Below, one piece after another: positions 17,459 through 25,187 of a DNA stretch of 64,000 nt. The stretch covers positions 682,001-746,000 of the forward strand of contig NZ_CP145886.1 in NCBI RefSeq assembly GCF_038049935.1, read 5' to 3'. The notes below the pieces were generated by a model, which saw only the letters and a program-made list of their open reading frames with translations, had not been told where the DNA came from and ran no database searches. Every line of letters starts with the position of its first letter. Position 1 is the first letter of the stretch. The DNA comes from Rossellomorea sp. y25 (GTDB lineage: Bacteria; Bacillota; Bacilli; Bacillales; Bacillaceae_B). The position numbers and the translations under genes were made by a program.

Positions 17459-17487
17459 TTGAGTGTGATGGTTTATTTTGACATAAT
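17459..17487 (+). promoter_or_regulatory. Promoter TTGAGT-N17-CATAAT
   Basis: TTGAGT (17459-17464) and CATAAT (17482-17487) are 17 bp apart directly behind a terminator. It belongs to the same form as those at 5741, 28860 and 31364 and drives the membrane protein gene at 17536. Confidence 0.6.
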
Positions 17488-17535
17488 TGGAATTAAGGGA
17501 GTTTGTAGACAACGTAAAATAATGGAGGTCAAATC

Positions 17536-17931
17536 GTGAAGAGACCTATAGGTGTATCCATCATAAGTTATTTCTATATTTTTGGTGCAATCGTATTATT
17601 ATTTACCGCTATTTTTTATCAGGCTGCTGCTGATACGATTAGCATTTCTGAAAGGTTTGGAGTACCGATTATGCCTGAACGATTCATGAGAGTAGTAGTG
17701 GCGTTCTTTTCCTTAGTGATGGTTTATGGGTATATGAGATTGAAAAAATGGGGTTTTTGGCTATTCATCGCGTACTCCGTGTTGTTTGGGGTGATCAGTT
17801 TCCTATTGTTATCTGTACAGCCCGATCAGCCTTTTATAGGGAATTTTATTTTTTCGGTGATTGTCTTGACGTATACGATTTATGTGAAAGAGGCATTTTT
17901 TAGATCTACTCACGAACATCGTATAAATTAA
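17536..17931 (+). CDS. Small four-helix membrane protein, 131 aa
   Basis: A GTG behind TGGAGGTCAAATC starts a 131-residue protein with four hydrophobic helices (about residues 8-27, 50-68, 75-94 and 100-117). RPIGVSIISYFYIFGAI at the N-terminus and a basic loop MRLKKWGFWLFI are notable. Similar compact proteins are common in Bacillaceae. I do not recognise a named family and no function can be assigned. It has its own promoter at 17459-17487. Confidence 0.7.
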   Translation: MKRPIGVSIISYFYIFGAIVLLFTAIFYQAAADTISISERFGVPIMPERFMRVVVAFFSLVMVYGYMRLKKWGFWLFIAYSVLFGVISFLLLSVQPDQPFIGNFIFSVIVLTYTIYVKEAFFRSTHEHRIN

Positions 17932-17971
17932 TTCTGAGGAAAATTATTATTGAAGTGGAGGGGTGTTATTT

Positions 17972-18403
17972 ATGACACAAAACACACAGGATATATATTC
18001 ACCGCCAAAACATATCGTTTCAGCTGCCACCATTGTCATCAATAACCAACAGGAAATCCTGTTGATAAAGGGACCAAGGCGTGGATGGGAAATGCCCGGT
18101 GGTCAGGTGGAAGAAGGGGAGTCGTTGAAAGAGGCTGCGATCAGAGAGACGAAAGAGGAAACAGGAATGGATGTGGAGGTACTGGCATTTTGCGGGGTAT
18201 TTCAAAATGTGAAAAGATCCATCTGCAACACTCTGTTTCTCGCGAAGCCTGTTGGAGGCGAACCGACGACTTCAGAGGAGAGTCTTGAGGTGGGCTTTTT
18301 TTCGATTGAGCAAGCGCTCGAGATGGTGACTCATTCGAATTTCAGAGAGCGGATCGAGCTTTGTTTGGAAGAGAGTCAGCATCCATTTTATATTGAGTTT
18401 TAG
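17972..18403 (+). CDS. Nudix hydrolase
   Basis: The protein contains the full Nudix box GGQVEEGESLKEAAIRETKE followed by ETGMDV, which binds the metal and removes a nucleoside diphosphate-linked group. The rest of the 143 residues forms the usual alpha-beta-alpha fold with an N-terminal strand AATIVINNQQEILLIKG. I start at the ATG 8 nt behind GGAGGG; a GTG three codons earlier overlaps the ribosome binding site. The substrate is unknown. Confidence 0.88.
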   Translation: MTQNTQDIYSPPKHIVSAATIVINNQQEILLIKGPRRGWEMPGGQVEEGESLKEAAIRETKEETGMDVEVLAFCGVFQNVKRSICNTLFLAKPVGGEPTTSEESLEVGFFSIEQALEMVTHSNFRERIELCLEESQHPFYIEF

Positions 18404-18449
18404 GGGGATTCAATCTTCCAGGAATGGTGTACAGTTGAATCTCTTTTTG
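18404..18449 (+). terminator. Rho-independent terminator after Nudix gene
   Basis: GGGATTCAA pairs with TTGAATCTC, with a 21-nt loop and a following T run. Confidence 0.6.
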
Positions 18450-18516
18450 ACTGAAAATTGAAACTTTTTAAGGCCTCCACTCGTAAGTATTAGTAATATA
18501 CGAGGGGGTATATAAT

Positions 18517-18831
18517 ATGAAGAAATTCATAACACGAACGCCATTACTAACGGCTGCGATACTTGCTATAGCTATCTGGGTCGGGAGCCTTCTGTTCTCT
18601 TTTTCTTACGGAGAATGGAGCTTTTTTATCGGACTGGGATTAACGGTCGGACTTTTCTTTTTTAACAGTAGTGGTGGTGCCTTATCCAAAGGAGCTACTT
18701 TGGAGGCGAGTGAGGCAGGATGGAAGATCCAAAAGGACAATGAATTGAAGGCAAATGTAGGTTCAGTGTTTTATGGAGCTGTCTTATTTACGCTTATCAG
18801 TTTTGTCATTATGATGATTACCTATTTTTAA
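18517..18831 (+). CDS. Small membrane protein, probably DUF3899
   Basis: The 104-residue protein has two close N-terminal helices, a loop starting FFFNSSGGALSKG and a C-terminal helix after VGSVFYGAVLF. This pattern fits the DUF3899 family of bacillar membrane proteins. The function is unknown. The start codon follows GAGGGGGTATATA. It is followed after 31 bp by a GNAT gene, which may share its transcript. Confidence 0.65.
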   Translation: MKKFITRTPLLTAAILAIAIWVGSLLFSFSYGEWSFFIGLGLTVGLFFFNSSGGALSKGATLEASEAGWKIQKDNELKANVGSVFYGAVLFTLISFVIMMITYF

Positions 18832-18862
18832 AATGTGTGGTTAATAGACAAGGAGAGATAGT

Positions 18863-19456
18863 ATGGTCCATTTTTACGGAACTCCCACTTTGGAAACAGA
18901 TCGACTCATCCTTCGAAAATTGGATCTCGACGATATTCAAAGCGTCTTTGGCCACTGGATGTCGGATGAGCGGATCGCCGACAATCGAGTTAGTCCGGCA
19001 CATAAGACCGTTGCCGAAACGCAGGAGCGTGTGGAGAGGATTGTGAGTGGGTATGAATCGAAGGAGTTTTGTCACTGGGGCATTGAACTCAAAGATGATG
19101 GTGTACTCATCGGAGAGATCGATTTATATGATTTTGGCCACTCTACAGGGAATTGCGAGGTCAGTTATTCCCTTGGATACAATTGGTGGAATAAAGGATA
19201 TGGTACCGAAGCCTTGAAAGCGGTCGTGGAATTTGCCTTTATACATATGGACGTTCATAAAATATCCGCCGCCCATAATACGGATAATCCGGCTTCAGGC
19301 AGGATCATGACGAAAGCAGGGATGGAGCAGGAAGGGATCATCCGGCATATGATTCGAAATGCGAAGGGTCAGTATAAGGACTGTGCTGTTTATGGGCTTC
19401 TTCGGGAGGATTATGTTAGAAATCATACTAAATCCCATATCCTTGTAGGAATGTAA
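18863..19456 (+). CDS. GNAT family N-acetyltransferase, RimJ/RimL type
   Basis: The N-terminus TPTLETDRLILRKLDLDDI is the signature of RimJ/RimL-like acetyltransferases. It is followed by IGEIDLYDF, SYSLGYNWWNKGYGTEALK (acetyl-CoA loop) and ISAAHNTDNPASGRIMTKAGM. Such enzymes acetylate protein N-termini or small amines including some antibiotics. The 197-residue length is normal. The ribosome binding site is AAGGAGAGATAGT. The acceptor is unknown. Confidence 0.85.
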   Translation: MVHFYGTPTLETDRLILRKLDLDDIQSVFGHWMSDERIADNRVSPAHKTVAETQERVERIVSGYESKEFCHWGIELKDDGVLIGEIDLYDFGHSTGNCEVSYSLGYNWWNKGYGTEALKAVVEFAFIHMDVHKISAAHNTDNPASGRIMTKAGMEQEGIIRHMIRNAKGQYKDCAVYGLLREDYVRNHTKSHILVGM

Positions 19457-19534
19457 GGCGCTATGGTAAATCAAACAGGTTTTTTTATTCAGTTGGTGTA
19501 ACGGTTAAGTGACAAACGTTCAAATTAAATTAAG

Positions 19535-19572
19535 GGGAGCTTATCATTAACTTGAATAAGCTTCACTTTTTT
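19535..19572 (+). terminator. Rho-independent terminator
   Basis: GGAGCTTAT pairs with ATAAGCTTC, followed by a T-rich run. Confidence 0.65.
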
Positions 19573-20212
19573 GGGGATTTCCTCTGCACATACTTTTAGG
19601 AGGCTCTTTTCGTGAAATTTGTTGCTATTGTAGAGGGAAAGTAGTAGTTGATTTACGCTATAGGATGATCTTTATTGAAGCATTGAATGGTTTTCCAAGT
19701 GCGTTTCCAATCAAATGTTAGATACGATCGTATTTTATAGAATACCACAGGGTGAAAGAAAATTCGGGGACGAAGAAGTTTGGGGAATGGTATCATCGCA
19801 AGGATTTGGTTTACGATATGAGGGATTCAAATGATTGGCGGTTTGTATAGTGGCTATTTATTCGATCAATTATTGGTTTTGTAGGAAAGCGTTCATAAGC
19901 AAAGCTATCCCAATCTATTTGGGAATCCTCTATCGTAATATGTTTGAATAAAATCTCATAATTAAGTAAAATCATAATATATTATTTTATATTAACGTCT
20001 GGAGGGATACTAATGGGACAGAGAAGCTAAGATACGACTCAGCTGAGCGATGCTGCGTAACATTCGGTTCAATGATTCAATCCGGGTTGCTGGAAGCTGG
20101 ACGGTCTACTTCTCAATATGGGTTCTATTCAATCCCTTCTAGAGATAAGTAGTTTTCACTTCATGCTTTCATCGATCTAGCCATTCACTTGGTGTATGAA
20201 ATTTATCATGAT
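19573..20212. other. Long region upstream of CNNM gene, possible leader
   Basis: About 640 bp hold no convincing gene. A strong ribosome binding site at about 20011 leads only to a five-codon frame (MGQRS then stop). From about 20000 the sequence is less A/T-rich than its surroundings, with short self-complementary stretches (CAGCTGAGC, GCTGGAAGCTGG). A long structured 5' leader is possible. I could not match it to the M-box, yybP-ykoY or other ion-sensing riboswitch consensus. Confidence 0.35.
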
Positions 20213-20251
20213 GGAGGTGTAAGCCTTATCTAAGGATAAGGCTGCTAATTG
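20213..20251 (+). promoter_or_regulatory. Ribosome binding site separated from TTG start by a hairpin
   Basis: GGAGGTG (20213-20219) is 29 nt from the TTG start at 20249, too far for normal initiation. Between them AGCCTTATC (20222-20230) and GATAAGGCT (20235-20243) form a perfect 9-bp stem with a TAAG loop. If folded, the effective spacing falls to 7 nt. An in-frame TAA right before the TTG excludes an earlier start. Confidence 0.65.
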
Positions 20252-21550
20252 ACAACGTCTATAAACTTAATTTTAATTGTTTTATTGATTGCTTTAACCG
20301 CTTTTTTCGTAGCGACGGAATTTGCGATTGTAAAGGTACGGGGTTCCAGGATTGATCAGCTCATAGCGGAAAATCGTAAAGGATCGATTGCCGCTAAGAA
20401 GGTCGTGACTCATCTTGATGAGTATCTATCTGCTTGCCAGCTTGGAATTACGATTACGGCACTTGGTTTGGGCTGGCTGGGTGAGCCGACTGTGGAGAAG
20501 ATTTTGCATCCACTTTTTGCTTATTTCGAGTTAAATGAAGCGATCACGCATATCCTGTCCTTCGGTATCGCCTTTGCCCTTGTGACATTCCTTCACGTTG
20601 TAGTCGGGGAACTTGCGCCAAAAACGGTGGCGATCCAGAAAGCCGAAGCCGTCACGCTATTATTCTCCGGCCCGATCATTTGGTTTTACCGGATCATGTA
20701 TCCTTTTATCTGGTTCTTAAATGGATCTGCACGTGTGCTTGTGGGAATCTTCGGGTTGAAGTCGGCTTCGGAGCATGAAGAAGTTCATACAGAAGAAGAG
20801 CTTCGGATCCTGCTTTCGGAGAGTTTTAAAAGCGGTGAAATCAATAAGAACGAACTAAAGTATGTGAACAACATCTTTGAATTCGATGAACGGATTGCGA
20901 AGGAAATCATGGTCCCACGAAAAGAAATCGTCTCCCTTTCCATAGACGATACGCTCGAGGACGTGATAAATACCATTCGAAAAGAGAATTTCACGCGTTA
21001 TCCTGTCGTGAACGGCGATAAGGATAATGTCAAAGGATTCGTAAATATGAAAGAGCTTCTGACAGAGGCGATGGTCAACGAACTGGATACGAACTTTACC
21101 CTTCGACCTTTTGTCAATCCCATCATTACAGTCATCGAGACGATTCCGATTCATGACCTGCTTGTCAAGATGCAGAAAGAGCGGGTTCATATTGCCGTTC
21201 TGATTGATGAATACGGAGGTACATCAGGAATTGTGACGGTTGAGGACATCCTTGAAGAAATCGTCGGTGAAATCCGGGATGAATTTGACGAGGATGAAGT
21301 AGCTGAAATCCGAAAACTCAAGGATGGTCATTACCTTCTTGATTCAAAGGTTCTCATCAATGATGTCAACTCTCTTTTGAATATAACCATTGACATTGGT
21401 GAACTGGACATCGACACCATCGGCGGCTGGTTCATGACACAAAACCTCGATGCCAAAGTCGGCAGCTTCATTGAGGAAGAAGGGTATCGCTTTAAAGTGA
21501 TTGAAAAAGACGGGATCCAGCTCCGCTATATAGAAGTGACAAAGATATAG
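20249..21550 (+). CDS. CNNM (DUF21) transmembrane protein with CBS pair and CorC_HlyC domain
   Basis: The protein starts with four membrane helices ([21 protein letters not shown] is the DUF21 hallmark, residues about 5-190). Then come a CBS pair from about residue 215 ([19 protein letters not shown] and [20 protein letters not shown]) and a C-terminal CorC/HlyC domain. At 433 residues it matches B. subtilis MpfA/YhdP and YrkA, of which MpfA exports magnesium. CBS domains probably sense ATP-Mg. Translation starts at TTG, with an unusual hairpin before it. It is followed by a strong terminator. Confidence 0.88.
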   Translation: MTTSINLILIVLLIALTAFFVATEFAIVKVRGSRIDQLIAENRKGSIAAKKVVTHLDEYLSACQLGITITALGLGWLGEPTVEKILHPLFAYFELNEAITHILSFGIAFALVTFLHVVVGELAPKTVAIQKAEAVTLLFSGPIIWFYRIMYPFIWFLNGSARVLVGIFGLKSASEHEEVHTEEELRILLSESFKSGEINKNELKYVNNIFEFDERIAKEIMVPRKEIVSLSIDDTLEDVINTIRKENFTRYPVVNGDKDNVKGFVNMKELLTEAMVNELDTNFTLRPFVNPIITVIETIPIHDLLVKMQKERVHIAVLIDEYGGTSGIVTVEDILEEIVGEIRDEFDEDEVAEIRKLKDGHYLLDSKVLINDVNSLLNITIDIGELDIDTIGGWFMTQNLDAKVGSFIEEEGYRFKVIEKDGIQLRYIEVTKI

Positions 21551-21556
21551 ACACCA

Positions 21557-21596
21557 AAAGAAGCAACCGGCTCAAGAAAGCTGGTTGCTTCTTTAC
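21557..21596 (+). terminator. Rho-independent terminator after CNNM gene
   Basis: AAGAAGCAACCGGCT pairs with AGCTGGTTGCTTCTT around a short loop. Confidence 0.85.
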
Positions 21597-21658
21597 TTGT
21601 AATACCAAGGCAACATCCTGATTTGAAAGGAGTCTTCATATAAAAAGGAGGATACAGC

Positions 21659-22111
21659 ATGCGACAAAAGCACATCACTATTACTCCGTTTCACCCCGAC
21701 TATGCCCAAGAAACCGTGAACATGTGGCGGGAAAGTAAAGAAACAGCCATTGATCAAAAAGAAAAGCACAGCGTGGACAGTCACCTCTTTTTTTTAACCC
21801 ATATCCTGCCTGAACAATATCAAATCGATTTAGCACTAATAGATGGAAGAGTAGTGGGAATGGCCGCATATAATGAAACGGAAATCAGTCAGCTTTACAT
21901 TCATGTCGATTATCAAGGTGTTGGAATAGGTCAGACCTTATTGGATAAAGCGAAAACGCAATCGAGTGGCCGCTTAACCTTATATACGTTTGAAGTGAAT
22001 CGAAATGCTCAGCGATTTTATGAAAAGAATGGATTTATGATTATCGGCAGAGGGAAGGAGAATGAAGAGAATCTGCCGGATATTAAGTATGAATGGCGTC
22101 TAAAAGAGTAG
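21659..22111 (+). CDS. GNAT family N-acetyltransferase, 150 aa
   Basis: YIHVDYQGVGIGQTLLDKAK is the acetyl-CoA loop of GNAT enzymes and LYTFEVNRNAQRFYEKNGF is motif B. The protein is a minimal single-domain member. The start lies behind AAAAGGAGGATACAGC. It is followed at 10 and 26 bp by two small membrane protein genes, suggesting one transcript. The acceptor molecule is unknown. Confidence 0.85.
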   Translation: MRQKHITITPFHPDYAQETVNMWRESKETAIDQKEKHSVDSHLFFLTHILPEQYQIDLALIDGRVVGMAAYNETEISQLYIHVDYQGVGIGQTLLDKAKTQSSGRLTLYTFEVNRNAQRFYEKNGFMIIGRGKENEENLPDIKYEWRLKE

Positions 22112-22121
22112 GGGGATTTAG

Positions 22122-22382
22122 ATGAGAAAATACAATGGTCTTGTATCAATCTTCATCCTGATTGTCACGTTCTTGATTTTACAATCCCTCGTTGGCAAAC
22201 AGATTGGGAATCTGTGGGTGTGGATCATTGCAGTAGGATATATCGGTTCGGCCCTTGCTTCCTGGTATAGTGCGCCGGGATTTTGGAGGAAGGCATCGGC
22301 GGTGCTTTTGGTGGTTCTTCCGGTAGGATTTATCATCTTTATTGGTTTATTTATTATTGGATTGATAGGGTTCGGGTTTTAG
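22122..22382 (+). CDS. Small membrane protein, 86 aa
   Basis: Three hydrophobic helices fill most of this 86-residue protein (about 8-24, 30-47 and 58-82), with a basic N-terminus and an aromatic loop WYSAPGFWRK. The ATG follows TAGGGGGATTTAG. No family is recognised. It sits between a GNAT gene and another small membrane protein gene in apparently one transcript. Confidence 0.65.
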   Translation: MRKYNGLVSIFILIVTFLILQSLVGKQIGNLWVWIIAVGYIGSALASWYSAPGFWRKASAVLLVVLPVGFIIFIGLFIIGLIGFGF

Positions 22383-22408
22383 GACTATCCATTATGAAGG
22401 AGGAACAC

Positions 22409-22597
22409 ATGAGCCACCATACTAACGAAAAGCAGAAGCGGGTTCAAGATCTATATCGGAAGAAAAAGCGGGAGGATTCTTCCCCTACATTCTGGACGGT
22501 GATCTTGATGCTCTGTGTAATCCCGGTGCTGATTCTTCTTGTAACGAGCGCATTATTCGATCTTGGCGTGCGGCTGCCTGAGTTTTTTGGAAGATAA
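22409..22597 (+). CDS. Small single-helix membrane protein, 62 aa
   Basis: I place the start at the ATG just behind GAAGGAGGAACAC. The protein has a very basic, His-rich N-terminus (MSHHTNEKQKRVQDLYRKKK), one long hydrophobic helix (residues 28-50) and a short C-terminal tail, so it should insert with the basic end inside. Longer in-frame starts overlap the preceding gene and have no ribosome binding site. No function can be assigned. Confidence 0.65.
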   Translation: MSHHTNEKQKRVQDLYRKKKREDSSPTFWTVILMLCVIPVLILLVTSALFDLGVRLPEFFGR

Positions 22598-22640
22598 TAG
22601 AGTCTCTGTGGAAATGAAGATAAGCTAATGAAACAGTGGA

Positions 22641-22671
22641 GATCCCTTTTTAACAAAAAAGGATCTTTTTT
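22641..22671 (+). terminator. Rho-independent terminator
   Basis: GATCCCTTTTT and AAAAAAGGATC form the stem, with T residues after it. Confidence 0.75.
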
Positions 22672-22754
22672 AATGGAGAATTGAAATGGTAAGAGGAAAC
22701 ACCCTTCTCTATCTTGAAAGTATAAGTGATACGGAAATGCAGGAGGGAATTAGG

Positions 22755-23213
22755 ATGAATGCGAAACAAGTATTACTCATGCAACTGGATGCATGCCACA
22801 CTCAAAATACCTGGTTTGTCTCGTTGATCAATTCCATCAAGGATCTCACAGAGGAACAAGCAACGTGGAAACCAAATGAAGCCACCAATTCGATCTCTGA
22901 AATCATCCATCATCTCATCTACTATAATCAACGCCATTTAAATCGATTGAAAGGGATTGAGAATGAAGAGAGTACAGGTGGGAGCACGTTCAAGAATAGG
23001 GAAGGTCTCAGTTGGAGTGAAACGTCCGAGCGGATTGATCAGTTGATGGCTGACTGGAAGAAGACGTTTGAAGCGGTAAATGAGGTGAATCTGACTAAGT
23101 GGACTGAAATCATTGCCCACCTCACCATCCATACCACTTACCATGCAGGACAAATTCTTTATATCAGAAAATTACAGGGGTCATGGGATCCGCGAGCGGG
23201 AGTGAAGGGCTAA
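22755..23213 (+). CDS. DinB family protein
   Basis: I use the ATG behind AGGAGGGAATTAGG, giving 152 residues, the normal DinB-like size; an upstream ATG would add 23 residues without family similarity. The four-helix bundle carries the metal histidines in ISEIIHHLIYYNQRHLNRL and AHLTIHTTYHAGQI. Members include thiol-dependent S-transferases that use bacillithiol, but many are uncharacterised. The gene is separated from the convergent MFS gene by a two-way terminator. Confidence 0.82.
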   Translation: MNAKQVLLMQLDACHTQNTWFVSLINSIKDLTEEQATWKPNEATNSISEIIHHLIYYNQRHLNRLKGIENEESTGGSTFKNREGLSWSETSERIDQLMADWKKTFEAVNEVNLTKWTEIIAHLTIHTTYHAGQILYIRKLQGSWDPRAGVKG

Positions 23214-23223
23214 AGCCTAAGAG

Positions 23224-23248
23224 AGAGGACTTGGTGGCAAGTCCTCTT
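23224..23248. terminator. Bidirectional terminator between convergent genes
   Basis: AGAGGACTTG and CAAGTCCTCTT form a near-perfect short hairpin lying between the DinB and MFS stop codons. Confidence 0.8.
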
Positions 23249-24442
23249 TTATGTTGATTGTACTAGTTCCCTTCTCCCCAACCATAACGATATCCCAATG
23301 GAGGTCACGGAAAGGGCAACGATCATCCACACGACACCTGGCCAGTTAAATTGATGATAGAAGCTACCACTGACGGTTCCTCCGACACTCGATCCTGCGT
23401 AGTAGGCGGATAAGTAGAGGGCCGAAGCCTGCGCTTTATCATGGACGACCAATCGTCCGACCCAGCTGCTGGCGATGGAGTGGCCGGCGAAGAATCCGTA
23501 GGTAAAGATGGCGATCCCGATGATTTTCACCCACAGATTCGGATGCAGGGTGGCTGATACCCCGGATAACATGATGATGAGCGACAGGGGCAGGATTCTT
23601 TTTTTTCCATACTGATCGGCGAGCATCCCCATCCACGTCGAGCTGAAGGTGCCGACGATATAGACGATGAAGATGAATCCGACAACGGTCTGGCTGAGTG
23701 AGTAGGGTGGTGCGATCAGCTCGAATCCGATGTAATTGTAGAGGGACACGAACCCGCCCATCAATAGAAATCCAATGGTGAAGAGATACGTGAGTCCCGG
23801 TACCTTGAATTGGCTGAACAGGGATCCGGCCAATGATTTCAGCTGAAATGTCTGAGGTTTGAAATGGGCAGACGGCGGGATAAGCACAAGGAAGATGACG
23901 GTTGAAAGCAAGCTGATGATCCCGACTCCCATCAATGCGACATGCCAGTTGAAATGGTCGGTAAGGACACCACTGATGATCCGACCGGACATTCCCCCAA
24001 CGGAATTCCCGCTGATGTATAACCCCATGGCCAACCCAAGACTCTTCGCTTCAATTTCCTCACCCAAGTATGCCATGGCAACAGCAGGAAGCCCGGCGAG
24101 TGTAATCCCCTGCAAGATCCGGCCGATGATGAGCATATGGAAGCTTGATGTAAATCCTGTGCATATGGCAAGAATGGAAGATGCCAGTAACGAGAAGGTC
24201 ATGACGGATTTTCTTCCACAGACGTCAGATAAGGATCCTGCGATTAATAGACTGATAGCGAGGGCAATGGTAGTGGAAGACTGGCTGAGACTTGAGGTGG
24301 CCGGTGAAATATCAAACTCATTTGCGATATCCGGGAGCAGGGGCTGAGTTCCCCAGAGGATGGCGAAGGTGCTGAATCCGCCTGCAAACAGGGCCAGGTT
24401 TGCGTTTTTGAAGGCCGGTGTTCCCCGTTTGATGTAATCCAT
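23249..24442 (-). CDS. MFS transporter, DHA1-like
   Basis: This 397-residue protein has 12 hydrophobic helices and the conserved loop 2-3 motif GSLSDVCGRKSVMTFS. FSTFAILWGTQPLLPDIANEF at the N-terminus is typical of arabinose-efflux-like and drug/proton antiporters. The product should export a small molecule across the cytoplasmic membrane. The substrate is unknown. The start has AAAGGAGTCTTGCTAC in front. No regulator gene is adjacent. Confidence 0.83.
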   Translation of the reverse strand: MDYIKRGTPAFKNANLALFAGGFSTFAILWGTQPLLPDIANEFDISPATSSLSQSSTTIALAISLLIAGSLSDVCGRKSVMTFSLLASSILAICTGFTSSFHMLIIGRILQGITLAGLPAVAMAYLGEEIEAKSLGLAMGLYISGNSVGGMSGRIISGVLTDHFNWHVALMGVGIISLLSTVIFLVLIPPSAHFKPQTFQLKSLAGSLFSQFKVPGLTYLFTIGFLLMGGFVSLYNYIGFELIAPPYSLSQTVVGFIFIVYIVGTFSSTWMGMLADQYGKKRILPLSLIIMLSGVSATLHPNLWVKIIGIAIFTYGFFAGHSIASSWVGRLVVHDKAQASALYLSAYYAGSSVGGTVSGSFYHQFNWPGVVWMIVALSVTSIGISLWLGRRELVQST

Positions 24443-24587
24443 GTAGCAAGACTCCTTTTATTTTTTTGAAGATTTCTATCTTCATCATACACCTCTGGAG
24501 GAAGCACTTCTATCATAAGGCATTCTCCTTCCTAACCTCGCTCCGGTGTAAATTAAATTACAAAAATGTTAAAAACCCCCACAATCT

Positions 24588-24612
24588 GTTTAGCTCTCAT
24601 CTCACGAGGTAT
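24588..24612 (+). promoter_or_regulatory. Sigma-B type promoter of KGG stress gene
   Basis: GTTTAG (-35, 24588-24593) and AGGTAT (-10, 24607-24612) are 13 bp apart, close to the sigma-B consensus GTTTAA-N12..15-GGGTAT. It lies about 58 bp before the start of a GsiB-like gene, the kind of gene sigma-B controls. Confidence 0.68.
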
Positions 24613-24669
24613 ATAACCAATGTACAAACGTACAACACCATTTTACTAAACTTAAGGAGGATTTTATTT

Positions 24670-24990
24670 ATGTCTAACAGTAACAACAGTAACAACAACA
24701 ACAACAGCAGCAACAGCAATAACAGCAACAACAAAATGAGTTACGAGGAAGCAGGTCGTAAAGGCGGCGAACAAACAGCGAAGAACCACGACAAAGAATT
24801 CTACCAAGAGATCGGTGAAAAAGGTGGAGAAGCAACTTCAGAAAATCACGATAAGAAATTCTATCAGGAAATTGGAGCGAAAGGCGGAAGCCAGTCCGGG
24901 AACTCGAGCAGCTCAAATAATTCCAATAGCTCGTCCAACAGCTCGAATAATTCCAACAGCTCCAATAGATCTAACAACTCAAACAACTAA
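24670..24990 (+). CDS. KGG-repeat general stress protein (GsiB-like) with Asn/Ser tails
   Basis: The start is the ATG behind TAAGGAGGATTTTATTT, giving 106 residues. The middle carries three copies of the KGG motif (RKGGEQTAKNHDKEFYQEIG, then EKGGEATSENHDKKF and AKGGSQSG), as in B. subtilis GsiB and E. coli YciG. These are hydrophilic, hydrophilin-like proteins made under stress. Both ends are almost pure Asn and Ser (about 20 residues before and 35 after), encoded by AAC/AGC/AAT repeats, unlike classical GsiB. A sigma-B type promoter precedes it. Confidence 0.82.
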   Translation: MSNSNNSNNNNNSSNSNNSNNKMSYEEAGRKGGEQTAKNHDKEFYQEIGEKGGEATSENHDKKFYQEIGAKGGSQSGNSSSSNNSNSSSNSSNNSNSSNRSNNSNN

Positions 24991-25020
24991 ATCCAATAGC
25001 CGGATCTTTTCCGGAAACGA

Positions 25021-25056
25021 AAAAAGACCTGTCAAACATCCATGACAGGTCTTTTT
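25021..25056 (+). terminator. Rho-independent terminator after KGG gene
   Basis: AAAAAGACCTGTCA and TGACAGGTCTTTTT form a perfect stem. Confidence 0.88.
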
Positions 25057-25187
25057 GTATATTTCCCGCTTCAAGGGCTCCGATATATGTATGTGATAAA
25101 AGTCATGAATCGAAGGGGAAACATTTTCCCTTATTTCTTGCGTCCTATAGTGATTAACGCTATCGTTAGGGGAAAGGAGTGAGCATT

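Noticed and set aside
19481..19520. TTGGTGTAACGGTTAA, which resembles a tRNA D-arm
   Set aside because: No acceptor stem, anticodon arm or T-arm can be placed around it, so it is a chance match.
20020..20110. GGTTCAATGATTCAATCC, which resembles a T-arm of a tRNA
   Set aside because: The loop does not fit and no cloverleaf can be drawn.
19573..20212. M-box or other ion riboswitch upstream of the CNNM gene
   Set aside because: None of the conserved blocks of the M-box or yybP-ykoY motif could be recognised by eye, so only a generic leader is noted.
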